A stretch of DNA of 64,000 nucleotides from Torymus aiolomorphi (lineage: Eukaryota > Arthropoda > Insecta > Hymenoptera > Torymidae): positions 84,108,522 through 84,172,521 of the forward strand of contig CM070877.1 in the NCBI GenBank assembly GCA_036365515.1. Direction: 5' to 3'. Every line of letters begins with the position of its first letter. Positions within the stretch are counted from its first letter, which is position 1. The notes beneath the pieces are model-generated. The model did not search any database. It was given only the letters and a program-made list of their open reading frames with translations, and had not been told where the DNA came from. A program made the translations under genes and the position numbers. Below, piece by piece: positions 12,201 through 22,306 of the stretch.

Positions 12201-13023
12201 GACGGCTAGACGAGGACTGTGCGCTACGATCTTCAGCGACAACGTCACCACTTTCACAGGAGCCGCTCATCAAATTCGACGTCTCTTCGATACCGCCACG
12301 TCCACGGGCAGCGAGATCGCCTCTGCTCTTGCTGCTGACGGGGTAAAATGGAGATTCCCCCCCCCCCCCCCCCCCCCCCCCCGCGCACCTCATTTCGGAG
12401 GACTCTGGGAGGCCGGCGTAAAATCTGCCAAACACCACTTGCGGAGAGTCTTAGGCAAGGCCAAACTCACCTTTGAGGAATTCTCCACCTTAGCTGCGCA
12501 GATTGAAGTCTGCCTTAATTCTCGGCCATTATGTCCTCTCAGCAGCAACGCAACCGATGTCTCGGCACTCACACCGGGACATTTTCTAATCGAAGCACGA
12601 CTCAAAGCCCTTCCTGAACCCTTTCCTCCAGATTACTCTGTTGCAGGTGTCGCGAGATATAGACTCACCTCCATCATGCCAGCGCACTTCTGGAAGCGCT
12701 GGCAGAGGGAGGTACTGCTACAGTATCGACACCAGTCCAAATGGTTTCAGCCGAGTAACGAGGTCCAGGAAGGCGACCTCGTCTTCCTCACCGACGAGCT
12801 TCAACCACCAACAGAATGGCCGCTAGCTCGGGTTGAGCGCTGCCATTTAGGAGCTGATGACCTGATCCGGGTGATCAGCTTGCGCACCGCGACAACCACT
12901 CTAACGAGGCCATTGGTCAAGGTCATCCGCCTTCCACTCGACGTGGACCCCCGGCCGTTCACGGCGGGCGGCGCTCCGTCGACCACCAAGACTGCTACTA
13001 CCGTTCCAACTACAACCACATGA
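9279..13023 (+). pseudogene. pol: BEL/Pao Pol remnant (protease, RT, RNase H, integrase)
   Basis: Protein similarity passes through all three frames. The protease-like part follows the 9276 TGA. Frame changes occur near 9460-9475 and near the A-run at 9600. RT starts in the 9632-10285 frame (motif VVFTADIVKMFRQFHI) and is cut by TGA 10283, TAA 10373, a frameshift near 10440 and TAG 10459. The last stop lies immediately before the catalytic VDD. RT-connection and RNase H continue at 10549-11169 (LHGFADAS, RLELSAALLL), then TAA 11167, more RNase H to 11526 and another frame change. The integrase His/Cys region contains TAG 11878 and TAA 11995. The core is open at 12058-13023 (FSDN, HFGGLWEAGVKSAKHHLRR). 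Nothing could be translated intact. Confidence 0.85.
12357..12382 (+). repeat. 26-bp poly-C run inside integrase
   Basis: An unbroken run of C encoding a Pro tract just before the HFGGLWE integrase motif. It could be homopolymer expansion in a dead gene or an assembly or sequencing error. Confidence 0.9.
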
Positions 13024-13226
13024 AGAGCTCATATCTATTACACTACACTACAACCCTCCTTCGTTAGCTTAACTTTAATCTTTTCTCTTGTTCTCAATCA
13101 TAACTGACTACACACGAAATAAGCGACACACCCCTTCTCTCTGTCCACTCTTCTTTTAAATTCTGTATCGCTTTCTTTCTTCCTTCTAGTGGCGATCGTT
13201 GCTCTCTAGCAACGAGGCGGGTGGAA

Positions 13227-13757
13227 TGTTACGGCCCTGCAGGCCAGCGAAACGCCAGGAGAACAATGCACCCGCGTCGTACGTATCACTAATTGCGCAT
13301 GATGTAGGTGTGACGTAGGCGTGAGAAGTGGGGCGGATTTTTCGTCCTGCTCCTCGTCGAAGTTCCGCTCGCCTCAGCGCACGACTCAGCGCTCGACCTC
13401 TTTCTCTCCAGCCTTCGCGCAGCGCTGACCAACGGGAGCCGCGTTACTAAAACGTCCTTATTAGAGCCACGTGTGCGAAAACGAAATTGTAACGCGAGTC
13501 AATTCACTCCTTACTCGTCGTACAGACTCACATCAAATTGTAAAACTTTCGTCATTTTTTGCGTTAACGTGTAAGCAAGCAAGCAATAAAGGCTTGCTGC
13601 GTTTCAGAATTAAACCCACCGAGAGTCTTTTCTTTACCTGCCTCGCTCGCCCCGTCACTCCTATCTCCGTCCGAGTTATCTGCCCCGTCGACCATCTGAC
13701 CGGTCGTCCTAACGAATTACACGTGCGCGTCCGCGTAACAGTTTTCGATCAGAGACA
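13227..13757 (+). repeat. 3' LTR of the BEL/Pao element
   Basis: Begins TGTTACGGCC after the purine-rich tract ACGAGGCGGGTGGAA and ends near CAGAGACA, with TG...CA termini, about 531 bp. AATAAA at ~13585 is a plausible polyadenylation signal. The last 105 bp match the 5' remnant. With no 5' LTR start, a target-site duplication cannot be tested. Confidence 0.85.
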
Positions 13758-15206
13758 TCATTGATATACGTTGACAGATAAACTTGATGGAAGTCGTTGA
13801 ACTGCGTAGAACTTGATGTAGTTATAAAAATTCGGCGTAATTCTTGAAGATACGTGGGTGTTGATAATTTCAAGGTTGGAATCTTTCTCTAAGCGAGATT
13901 ACCCGTCGGAGAGCTGGGCTCCCTTTTATATGGTGAGCGCGGACCTAAAAGCCGTTGAGGATCATCCCTCTCCCTCTGGTGGCGAGAACTTGAAGTACAT
14001 CCATAGCCTGTGAAAGTGCCGTGGGACCTCGAAATCTGAAAGGAGGGGCCGCCCCCCGTCTTCAATGGTGGAAGATTCTGCTTCTCTCATTGGTTCCCCG
14101 TTTTTAGTCGGTTACCTATTACGTAATTTCGTGGAATTGTTTACTACCTAGGGTTCTAGGAATAAAATATCCGTTAGAATACTCTGCAACAGATTAATAT
14201 GTGTGTAAGATTACGTTTAATGACGTTTTATTAACAATAATATTAATCAACAATTTATGCAATTAGTATCACCAGTAATTTGTTGTTACTTTATTTATTT
14301 ACTCGGTCTTTTATTTATTAATCAAGATGATCTCAATTTATTAATAAAAAGGTACTTAAAATGGTCAATTATTAATCAATCAAAAAATTCTTGCTAATAT
14401 CCTTATTAATGGCTTAGTGTATTTTTTTGTAATTAGTCTTAATTCAACTCTTTTGCTTGATTTATATGCTATCATTATTTATTAACCGTACGTTGCGCAA
14501 CATTGTTGCATATTGTCCTAATTATTTATTAAATTGCGATTATTTTCTACATTATTTATCAATACCTCAAAATAATAGTTATTTAGTCAAATATCCTGGA
14601 ATTTATTACCAAATTGTTGTTAAATTATCAAATCACATGGATTCTCAACAATTGTTTATCCTTGCTTATATCGCAATTATTAAACAACCTTAATGCATTG
14701 ATTATTAACGTTTTTATAGTTATGTTGCTGTTATTTAATTATTCGTTCAATTACGTTTTATTACGCAACTCCAAATTTTCTGGTAAATCGTTGATAACTA
14801 TATAAACAATGCCTTTATTTATTGTAATTGGTATTTTTTTTTTTCTCGAGTTGGTTGCAGTTCAATAATCTTATAACGCTGCAAGATGTCATTAACCTTC
14901 AATTAAACGCTGAGCAACATTTGGTTACGATTATCCAGGAAAACTATTTAATTACAAACAATTGTTATTGTTATTACGCGCCAGTATTCCCGAAATGGTT
15001 AATTATACGAGTATCTAGAGATTGTTCTTAAGTTTGTTGTTAATTATCTATATTAAGGCATATTGCGTTTTATTGCGTTTTATTGTTTATTTTTAGCCCC
15101 TCACTGTTAAATCACTGTTATTAATGTTATTAATATCTTTAGTTGGTCATCATGATTGTTGTTAATGAACTATTTTCGGTTATTATATCTATTTATTTAC
15201 GCAACG
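13758..15206. other. Non-coding AT-rich DNA that received the large retroelement
   Basis: 13758-14160 is mixed-composition sequence with no recognised element. 14170-15206 is very AT-rich with recurring TTATTTATTAAT and AATTGTTATT words. The open frames here follow base composition and have no recognisable domains. The same type of sequence resumes after the 3' LTR at 31515, as expected if the element inserted into it. Confidence 0.6.
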
Positions 15207-15305
15207 TTACTGTCACGTCGAGCATGACTGGGCGTCCCCACCTGCATAGTCTGCGTATTGGAGAACTGCTCCTACTATCTTTTTTTCCTTAAGATAATAC
15301 TACGA

Positions 15306-15326
15306 CGGTTGGTAAGTTACCAACCG
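15306..15326. promoter_or_regulatory. Perfect 10-bp palindrome in the LTR
   Basis: CGGTTGGTAA and TTACCAACCG flank a single G. It lies ~230 bp upstream of the TATA box, so it could be a transcription-factor site. The 3' LTR carries the same palindrome. Confidence 0.6.
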
Positions 15327-15533
15327 CTCGTAAGAGTACGAAAGGTAACAATACTAGCAGGACAACTTATCACTTGGGACTGACGTATGACTAGACTGAC
15401 TGTACATCCACTCCATAGCAACCCACCACGAGCCTCTAATTCCTAGAAATCCCTTCCTACTTGCATCTAGTTAAATGTATCGATTCATCCAAATGAACCC
15501 CACCATTTTCCACCATTTAATTAGGAGCGCGGG

Positions 15534-15540
15534 TATAAAA
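15534..15540 (+). promoter_or_regulatory. LTR TATA box
   Basis: TATAAAA in the context GCGGGTATAAAAGCAGCC. Transcription would be expected to start about 25-30 bp downstream, giving an R region that ends after AATAAA at 15811. Confidence 0.75.
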
Positions 15541-15727
15541 GCAGCCACGCACTAGTACTCGTTTCAGAAGCTACCAATTTCTTTTTGTAAGGCTAAGCCC
15601 TTGACCGTTGATTTGTCGATTTAGAATTAATTTTGATTATTGTGTTAGAAACTTCGAGCTTTTAATCAATTTGTATTTTGAAATATTGTTTGTGCAAAAT
15701 CACTTGTAATCGTCATTATAAGCTTCT

Positions 15728-15780
15728 CTGATTGTAGTCTCGCGAGTAATTGTTGTTATTATATCTCGACTACAATCAGC
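15728..15780. other. Inverted repeat around the LTR R region
   Basis: GATTGTAGTC and GACTACAATC form a 10-bp stem separated by about 30 nt, 30-80 nt upstream of the AATAAA signal. In RNA this would be a hairpin. Its role is not known. Confidence 0.5.
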
Positions 15781-15942
15781 ATATAACCAGTGTAATCACT
15801 TTAAACTTATAATAAAACATTGTTATTATATTACACTCGGTATACCTTATTTCGCTGTAAACCTTCCTGCCATTTGAATCTGCCGCCAAACCAGGAGCGC
15901 CTTTCGAACTGCCAGTCAGAGCGAGCCAATTGCAACATTCCC

Positions 15943-15951
15943 AAAGTAAGT
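15943..15951 (+). promoter_or_regulatory. Candidate 5' splice donor in the LTR
   Basis: AAAGTAAGT fits the donor consensus well, with GT at 15946-15947. A pyrimidine tract and CAG acceptor end at 15989, but that intron would be only 44 bp. The donor is more plausibly used with the distant acceptors at 23365, 25978, 27384 and 29334. Not tested. Confidence 0.5.
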
Positions 15952-16174
15952 ACAAATTATAATCACTGTCTCCTTTCTTCTTGGTGCAGGAGTTACTAAA
16001 GCTTGCTGCTTGTTAGTCGAAGATACGCGACTTTTAACTGTTATTTAAGGATCGTTCGGTTACTTTCGTAAGTTCCAATTCCCGTGGTTATTACGTGTAG
16101 GCGTAGACCGAAACAGGAACATTTATCGCGTGAGCTTTATCGTTTTCGCGACATTGTAATATCGACATTACAAT

Positions 16175-16194
16175 TGGGGGCCCACCTCCGGGAT
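16175..16194 (+). other. Primer-binding site
   Basis: TGGGGGCCCACCTCCGGGAT begins two bases after the LTR. The initial TGGGGGC is compatible with a tRNA-Pro-like 3' end (GCCCCCA), but the match beyond that needs checking against insect tRNAs. The rest of the leader to 16297 contains a T-run at about 16253-16271 just before gag. Confidence 0.65.
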
Positions 16195-16297
16195 CTAAAA
16201 ACGAGAGTAGCATCGAGTACTTCCTTTCTCTTTTAAAATCAAAAGTGCAAAATTTTTTTTTTTTTTTTTTTATTCACATTAAAAAATTACCGCAAAA

Positions 16298-17962
16298 ATG
16301 GCAACAGCTAGCGGCACAATGGCGCGTGATGAAGAAGCAACCGCAATTTTGAGGCGCGCGCTCTCGGTAACAAATCCAATCCTTTCTAAAGCATCTTTAA
16401 ACGAATTAGTCGACGCATTAAGAATCAGATACCAAACCGCGTCAGAAATAAACCCACAGAGAGCTTCAGAAGTAAGAAAACTGCAATTATCGCTGTCCAA
16501 TACCGTAGACCGCGATCTAGTGGAAAAAATTTGTCAAGACGAGATTATGATAGATATTTTAAAAGAATTTATGGAACAAAATATTAGTGTTAAAGAAGTA
16601 ATTCAAGCAATAGCAAACGTAGAAAAATCTGCGGACATAGGAAAATTATCACAACTGTTAGGTAATAAGGGCGAACTAACTGACGATATAGAAAGAACGG
16701 CTTTCGAGACCGCGACTAATGTAGAGTTAGAAAATAACACATTTGGCAACCAGAAGCCACAGTTTAGCACACCATTTGGGGGAAGAGGGCATAGCACACC
16801 TTACACGCAAGCATTAAGAAACAATTATTCGACCAACATAAATAGTAACATTAATTCTCTACGCCAGAATTCAACCTTAGCACCGCTAAAAAACTTATCA
16901 ATCAAAGACGCACTCGATTGCATCCCTAAATTCGACGGTACTAATATTCCCCTTAGCACCTTCCTGTTCGGAGTAAGAGAGGCAGTTAGCATGGTACCAG
17001 CGGCCAATGAAGTAGATTTAGCAAAGTTAATCAGAAGGCGTTTAATGGGGGAAGCAGCAAAATCAATGGAAGAACTGCATTTCGATAGTATCAGTGACTT
17101 AATTAAATATTTTGAAGCGAACTTCGGTTCGTACAAATCACACCAAACCTTCATCGGGGAGCTCGCGGCCGCGAAACAAAAAAAGGGAGAAAATGTAATC
17201 ACATTCGCAAACAGAGTTAGGCGGATAGCAATCGAATTGAAGGAGGCGGCAAAAAGAGACAGAAGAGATAGCGTTGAATTTAGACAATTTGTAGAAGCGG
17301 ATAAATTAAAATTTTTCGCGCGAGGGCTAGATTGGGAAATCAAAAGGCGCATGGGTATAATGAAAACATTTCAACTAGCAATCGAAAAAGCAATTGAAAT
17401 TGAGCGCGAAGTGGAGTATTTTGATAAATCGGAGAATTTCGATAAAAGTAAGATGATTAGAGAAGTTGATAAAAGCGCGAAAGGGTCCGCCGAAATTAAA
17501 ATCGTGCAAGAAAAAATAGTTGAAAAATGTCAATTTTGTGACAAGAAAAATCACATAGCAAAAAACTGTTGGGCTTTAAAAGCATTAATACCGCAGAACG
17601 CACAGCCACCACTGACGCAAACAGCGCCGTGGGAGGGGCCTATGACGGCGCACGCGCGGCCACCAAATCCGATCGCGCGGCCATTGACTGCTACACGAGT
17701 AGCCACGCCCCAATCTCCGCAAGATCAGTATAGATCGCGATCGACAAATTCAGCCGTAGTCGCACAGGATTTTAACATTAAACAATGTAATTATTGCAAA
17801 AAGGAGGGTCATTGGAAAAACCTTTGTCCCGAATTAGAAGCAAAAAACCGCGAAAAAGCTCAACGTCAGGCGGGAAACGCGAACGGCCCCGCGGCACAGG
17901 GCGCAACCTGGGGGCAAGCGAAAGATACGCGCCTGGAACAATCGAGTTTGAACAGAAATTAA
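16298..17962 (+). CDS. gag: Gag polyprotein with two zinc knuckles
   Basis: A 554-residue open frame starting MATASGTMARDEEATAIL at ATG in AAAAATGGC. The N-terminal half is helical and acidic; residues ~210-370 look like a retrotransposon capsid region (FDGTNIPLSTFLFGVREAV ... FANRVRRIAIELKEA). Two CX2CX4HX4C knuckles follow at ~411-424 (CQFCDKKNHIAKNC) and ~497-510 (CNYCKKEGHWKNLC), expected to bind genomic RNA. The knuckles are separated by a Pro-rich linker. The frame is intact. Its 3' end overlaps the protease frame and contains a slippery heptamer. Confidence 0.9.
   Translation: MATASGTMARDEEATAILRRALSVTNPILSKASLNELVDALRIRYQTASEINPQRASEVRKLQLSLSNTVDRDLVEKICQDEIMIDILKEFMEQNISVKEVIQAIANVEKSADIGKLSQLLGNKGELTDDIERTAFETATNVELENNTFGNQKPQFSTPFGGRGHSTPYTQALRNNYSTNINSNINSLRQNSTLAPLKNLSIKDALDCIPKFDGTNIPLSTFLFGVREAVSMVPAANEVDLAKLIRRRLMGEAAKSMEELHFDSISDLIKYFEANFGSYKSHQTFIGELAAAKQKKGENVITFANRVRRIAIELKEAAKRDRRDSVEFRQFVEADKLKFFARGLDWEIKRRMGIMKTFQLAIEKAIEIEREVEYFDKSENFDKSKMIREVDKSAKGSAEIKIVQEKIVEKCQFCDKKNHIAKNCWALKALIPQNAQPPLTQTAPWEGPMTAHARPPNPIARPLTATRVATPQSPQDQYRSRSTNSAVVAQDFNIKQCNYCKKEGHWKNLCPELEAKNREKAQRQAGNANGPAAQGATWGQAKDTRLEQSSLNRN
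17842..17848 (+). promoter_or_regulatory. -1 ribosomal frameshift site A AAA AAC
   Basis: In the gag frame the codons are GCA AAA AAC CGC, giving the canonical X XXY YYZ heptamer. A -1 slip puts the ribosome exactly into the open protease frame. It lies ~115 nt before the gag stop. A GC-rich stretch (about 17877-17925) follows that could form structure, though its distance is longer than the usual 5-9 nt spacer. Confidence 0.75.
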
Positions 17963-18612
17963 AATCCGTTAGGAAAACAGTGCTCTTGAGCATAAATAGT
18001 AAGTCCCCAGTCGTCGAATTACATTTTGAGAACTATGGGGCATCGCTAAAACTAATGTTGGACACGGGTGCCGGTCCATCATTATTAAAAATCAGCAAAA
18101 AACCAAGTAGAAGCATTGTATGGGAAAACGAAATTTTAGTACTCAGAGGCATTACTAAAGAGTCAATTAACTCGTGTGGTAAAGTAGCCTTATTATTCCG
18201 TGACTTGACTTTGTACTTCCATCTCGTCCCTGATAATTTTCCGATCGAAGAGGACGGATTAATAGGTAGTGAGGTATTAAGAAAATATGGGGCTAAAATT
18301 AACTACGAGGAAAATATTTTAGACATTGCGTCGCACGTAATCGCCCTGCGATGCGCGAGTGGCGTGAATATCATTAAAACCGAGAACAAAGAAGGCGAAA
18401 AATTAGCGAGAGTAGATCGGCGCAAGGCCAGCGCGGTTGTAGGCAAGCTAAGCAATCTTTATCCTTTGTGTGATATAGCCACTCAGCATGAGCGTGAAGA
18501 CGTACATAAAAATTCCTTATCTAGTACGATTAATTCCCCAACTCAATACATTGTCACGAGCTTGAAAAACCAAATTAGTAAGAGAAGGAAAATAACTCTA
18601 ATAACGCATTAG
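17848..18612 (+). CDS. pro: Aspartic protease (Pro), read by -1 frameshift
   Basis: The frame has no own ATG near its start and overlaps gag in the -1 frame. It is open from before the slippery site to TAG at 18610. The active-site signature LMLDTGAGPSLLK lies at about 18052-18090. The flap/C-terminal part GLIGSEVLRKYGAKI is near 18255-18300 and matches the retropepsin fold order. It would cleave Gag and Pol. The tail after ~18360 is less conserved. The frame stops 30 nt after the pol frame opens (18582), so reaching pol would need a second -1 shift. I see no canonical heptamer in that short overlap. Confidence 0.85.
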   Translation, partial: PRKSSTSGGKRERPRGTGRNLGASERYAPGTIEFEQKLKSVRKTVLLSINSKSPVVELHFENYGASLKLMLDTGAGPSLLKISKKPSRSIVWENEILVLRGITKESINSCGKVALLFRDLTLYFHLVPDNFPIEEDGLIGSEVLRKYGAKINYEENILDIASHVIALRCASGVNIIKTENKEGEKLARVDRRKASAVVGKLSNLYPLCDIATQHEREDVHKNSLSSTINSPTQYIVTSLKNQISKRRKITLITH

Positions 18613-21074
18613 AAAGAAAAACTGGAAAGGGTGAAAACTTAGAAAATCGAATTTGTAAAAATATGGAAACTAGAAAAAGTGAAAAAGAATCACGAATTGG
18701 TAAACTTGAAAAAGTGGAAGAATTAACTTGTAAAAAAATGAAAAACTTGTTCGGATCCGAAATAATGTTAAGAAAAATTTGTAACTTGAAAAACTCGTTC
18801 GGTGAAAAGAAAATTCACAAAACCTTGATTAGTAAAAATAACAATTTGAAAATTAAATATCTGCAAAAGAATAAATTCTCAAATAAGATACGAAAGAAAT
18901 CCAACAAATACAGAAAATTGAAGGACAAAATTCGTAAAATAACTTGGAAAAACATTTTGCTCGGTGAAAACTCGTCCACCCGTAACGTAAATAACCAGAA
19001 GTCAAAATTGTTAAATAAAGATTTGAAAACTAGCTTTGGTGAACATGTTCTTGTAATTGAATCGATTAGCTTGAAAAATAAAAGTAAAAATTGTAAATTT
19101 GCTGGGGAAACCCATAGAATAAGAAAAAACTTGTTTGTTAAAAATAGTAATAATTCGGATCCGTTTAGTAATAGAAATAGAATGGACGGAAATACTCGAG
19201 AAAATCTTGATTTAACTTATAAGAATAGTCAAGATAAACCGAAAAACTTGAGGAAAGATTATACTAAAATAGCATTCGTGGGTAATAAAGTAAAGGCTTT
19301 CGGAATAATGCGGCACAATTATGCAAAATGTAAAAAGTTAGAAACACGAGACAATGGTTTCGGTAAAATCGATAGTACCATACGCGAACAAAGGAAATGG
19401 CTGCGTAATCAAATCACAATCGGAAGTAATAAAATTCCGCATCCGTCGATTCTCATCGCGTTAGGCGATCATGTGCAAATCGACCATTGTTTTAAAAGCT
19501 TATGTAGAAAGACAAAAGTATTAGCTCATTTACAAGCAGTCAAAAAGACCCGACCAATACATTTATATGGTAACGCTTTAGCTGTCCTGTCTTGCTATGC
19601 AATCCCCTTACTGAATAAATTAAAGAAGTATTGCACGACAAATGAGGATACGTGTGCCGACATTTTATGCGCGTACCGTCAATCATTACACAATATTAGA
19701 AAAAGAAAAAGAGGATTAGGCTGGTCAATTTGGAAACACAGCTCGCGACCGCATTATATTATGAAAGTAGGAAGCGCAGATAGGCGGGACAATAAAAAAG
19801 TCGCGCCACAGGCTCAAAGTATAATGTGTATAAAGAATAGGGAGAGATTAGCGGGAAGTGATCGTGTAATTAAATTAAAAGAATTACTCCGTCTAGAGCA
19901 TTTATCGGAGAATCAGAAAACGGATATTGAATCAATATTAATTAATTTCTCGGACAGATTTTATTTACCCGGAGATATTATGCCCGCGATTAATGTAATT
20001 AAACATGAAATCCCTACAACAAATAATATACCAATTAGAATAAAACAATTTAGACACCCTCCTATTTTGAAAGAGGAAATCAACAGGCAGGTAAACGAAA
20101 TGTTAGAAAAAGGGATAGTCGAACCATCTACTAGCGCCTATTCAGCGCCGGTGTTCTGCGTCGACAAAAAACCGGGCCCCGACGGAAAGAAAAGATATAG
20201 GGTCGTCGTTGACTTTAGAAAACTAAATGCCGTTATCCCTGATTACAATCACCCGGTCCCCAATATAGCCGATATTCTAGATAAACTTGGGAACGCGAAA
20301 TTTTTTTCAGTTTTCAATTTATACGCAGGGTATCATCAAATAAAAATCAAACCAGAAGATAGAGAGAAAACAGCCTTTTGTTGCGATCTTGGTTTGTTTC
20401 ATTTTGTTAGATCACCTTTCGGGTTGAAAACAAGCGCGCCAGTATTCTTATCGCTCGTACTTAAAGTTATAGCGGGAATGAAAAACGTAGTACATTTCTT
20501 TGACGACATTTGCGTTTACTCTAAAACTTTCAATGAGCATTTAGAAACAATTCAAAAACTTTTCGAAAAGTTACGCCACGCGAACTTAGTACTTCAACCA
20601 GAAAAATGCGAATTCCTTAAGCCAGAAATTAATTACTTAGGACACATAATTAGCAGCCACGGAGTGCGCGCGGGTGCAGAAAAATTAAAAGCAGTTAAGG
20701 AATTTCCTACTCCCAGTAATCAAAAGAACATTAAGCAATTTTTAGGATTGACAGGATATTATAGGAGATTTATTAAAGATTTCGCGCAGATAGCTAAACC
20801 TTTGACAAACTTATTGAGAAAAGAACAGTTGTTTATTTGGGATGAAAACGCGCAAGAGGCATTTATTAAATTAAGAGATAGTTTATGCGAACCACCGGTG
20901 TTGGCGCACCCACATTTTGAAGAAAAGTTTTTAGTCACCACTGACGCGAGTGGTTATGCTATAGGCGCCGTGCTATCGCAAGGCGAAATCGGGAAAGATA
21001 GACCTATAGCTTTTGTATCGCGCGCGCTTAATCAAGCCGAGAAAATTATTGCACCTTCTCGAAAGAAGCTTTAG
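18582..21074 (+). pseudogene. pol: Pol part 1: Lys/Asn-rich extension, RT, start of RNase H
   Basis: Open from 18582; first ATG 18663. Residues 1-400 (from that ATG) are extremely Lys/Asn-rich, with repeated NLKN/KNSF words and no recognised domain. RT follows: IVEPSTSAYSAPVFCVDKK, RYRVVVDFRKLNAVI, motif A FSVFNLYAGYHQI, SPFGLKTSAPVF, motif FFDDICVYS, EINYLGHIISSHGV and the thumb GLTGYYRRFIKDFAQIAKPL. Two active-site oddities: Asn at residue 552 (20316-20318), where the family has the catalytic Asp, and Phe in place of the usual Tyr before the DD pair (20496-20507). RNase H begins with FLVTTDASGYAIGAVLSQ. The frame is lost by a single-base shift near 21040-21070, shortly before TAG. Confidence 0.88.
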
Positions 21075-22306
21075 CTATTGTTTACGCGATCACGCAATTT
21101 AGACCATATTTGTACGGCAACAGGTTTACTCTAATTACCGATCACAGACCGTTAGTGTGGTTAAATTCACATAACGACCCCGGATCTAGAGTCACTCGTT
21201 GGCGATTAAAATTATTAGATTACCAATTCGACGTGGTTTACAAGAAGGGTGAATTAAATGCTAACGCAGACGCCTTGTCTCGCAATCCAATCATAGAAAC
21301 TGTTTGTGTATCGACGCGAGTTAGTGTAGGGGGGGAAGGGCGCCATGCTGTCGCTGGCAGCCAAGCGATAAACCCAACACCAGAGTCTCTCGGAAATCGG
21401 ATAGGCGACGCGCCCGCCCCTCACGCAATGGCTACTCGTACTCGCGTCGGGCGACAAACCAGCGAGAAATATAAGCAAGCCATTAAGGCCCTCGTCCCAA
21501 GAAAAAGAAAGAAAACCCCTGCACTCGAGACTACTCAGGAATGCGAGTTTCCCGCTAGAGACAAAGACAATGCCTCATACATCGAACCCCAAGACGTCGA
21601 CGACTATAAAAAAAATGAAACGCCAGCTGGTCCCGAGTCGCAAGTCGCCGGAACGACTGGTACTGACGAAAGTCAGCCGCTTGTAAAGGAAAGCGAGGAA
21701 AAAGAGGTCGAACATCCTCCAGAATTTTTTGCACCCTTTCCCGAGTTAGCGCTCGAAGAACAAAGCGACCCCGACTCGAACTTGACGACCCAAATATCGG
21801 CACACTGCAGGGACAATATAGTTTACTGCAGGGAAAAAATATTTATGAGAAAGGATAATTACTTATATTTCGTATCCACAGACGGGAACCCACTCGATGA
21901 GGGATCTAAGCAATTGAAAGAACTAGGAAAGCTCCCGCGTTTTGAGAGCCTGGAATTAGGAGAAACCCAAGCCATAAAGGCCAATAAAAAAATGCACCTC
22001 GTAATACCCCTCAGAGGAGAATCTAAAAATAGTCTATCAACAACGCTGGAAATTTTAGCTAAGGGAATTAAGAAATTAGATACTTTAGCGAACAAAAATC
22101 AATTAATTTCGATTAGTTTGGCAAAGAGTACGCACATTGAAAATATTGATTTTAAGGATATTCTGGCTTGTATTAAACGTGAATTAATTAAAAGGGACTT
22201 AAAAATAATTGTATGTAAGGGAATTATTCAACACCCGGAACCTAGTAAACGAATGGACATTATTCGCGAAGCTGCTGTTCAGCGGTGGGCGGACACAAAG
22301 GCGTAA
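21075..22306 (+). pseudogene. pol: Pol part 2: rest of RNase H plus long linker
   Basis: After the frameshift the RNase H signal resumes (KEALAIVYAITQFRPYLYG, LITDHRPLVWL, ADALSRNP). Then comes a ~330-residue stretch before integrase: a basic segment (ALVPRKRKKTPA), an acidic Pro/Glu-rich part (ESEEKEVEHPPEFFAPFPELALEE), and a segment ending in IKRDLKIIVCKG. I recognise no domain in the linker. A second single-base shift near 22262-22290 breaks the frame just before the integrase His-Cys region. Confidence 0.8.

Larger units (their letters stand above)
6871..13757 (+). mobile_element. BEL/Pao LTR retrotransposon, degenerate copy
   Basis: Order: partial 5' LTR, primer-binding-like site, leader with a TC microsatellite, gag, pol (protease, RT, RNase H, integrase), purine-rich tract and 3' LTR. 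Family is assigned from the gag (DUF1759-type region and Cys/His cluster), the Pao-style RT-RNase H continuity and the C-terminal integrase. Pol has many stops and frameshifts and 5' LTR sequence is mostly missing, so this copy is dead. The left boundary is set by where LTR similarity starts. Confidence 0.9.
15211..16172 (+). repeat. 5' LTR (962 bp)
   Basis: Starts TGTCACGTCG and ends GACATTACA. By eye it differs from the 3' LTR by one substitution (GCAGCCACGC against GCAGCCGCGC), a T-run of 7 against 9, and a 9-bp segment TTCGTAAGT near 16065 absent from the 3' copy. These account exactly for 962 against 955 bp. It holds a TATA box, an AATAAA signal at 15811-15816 and a splice-donor-like site. 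Confidence 0.93.

Noticed and set aside
14457..15031. Possible small membrane proteins in the AT-rich region
   Set aside because: Hydrophobic frames expected from AT-rich DNA, with no motifs and no neighbours suggesting a gene.
15946..15989. A 44-bp intron inside the LTR
   Set aside because: Donor and acceptor look good, but the length is below normal animal intron sizes. The donor is better explained with distant acceptors.
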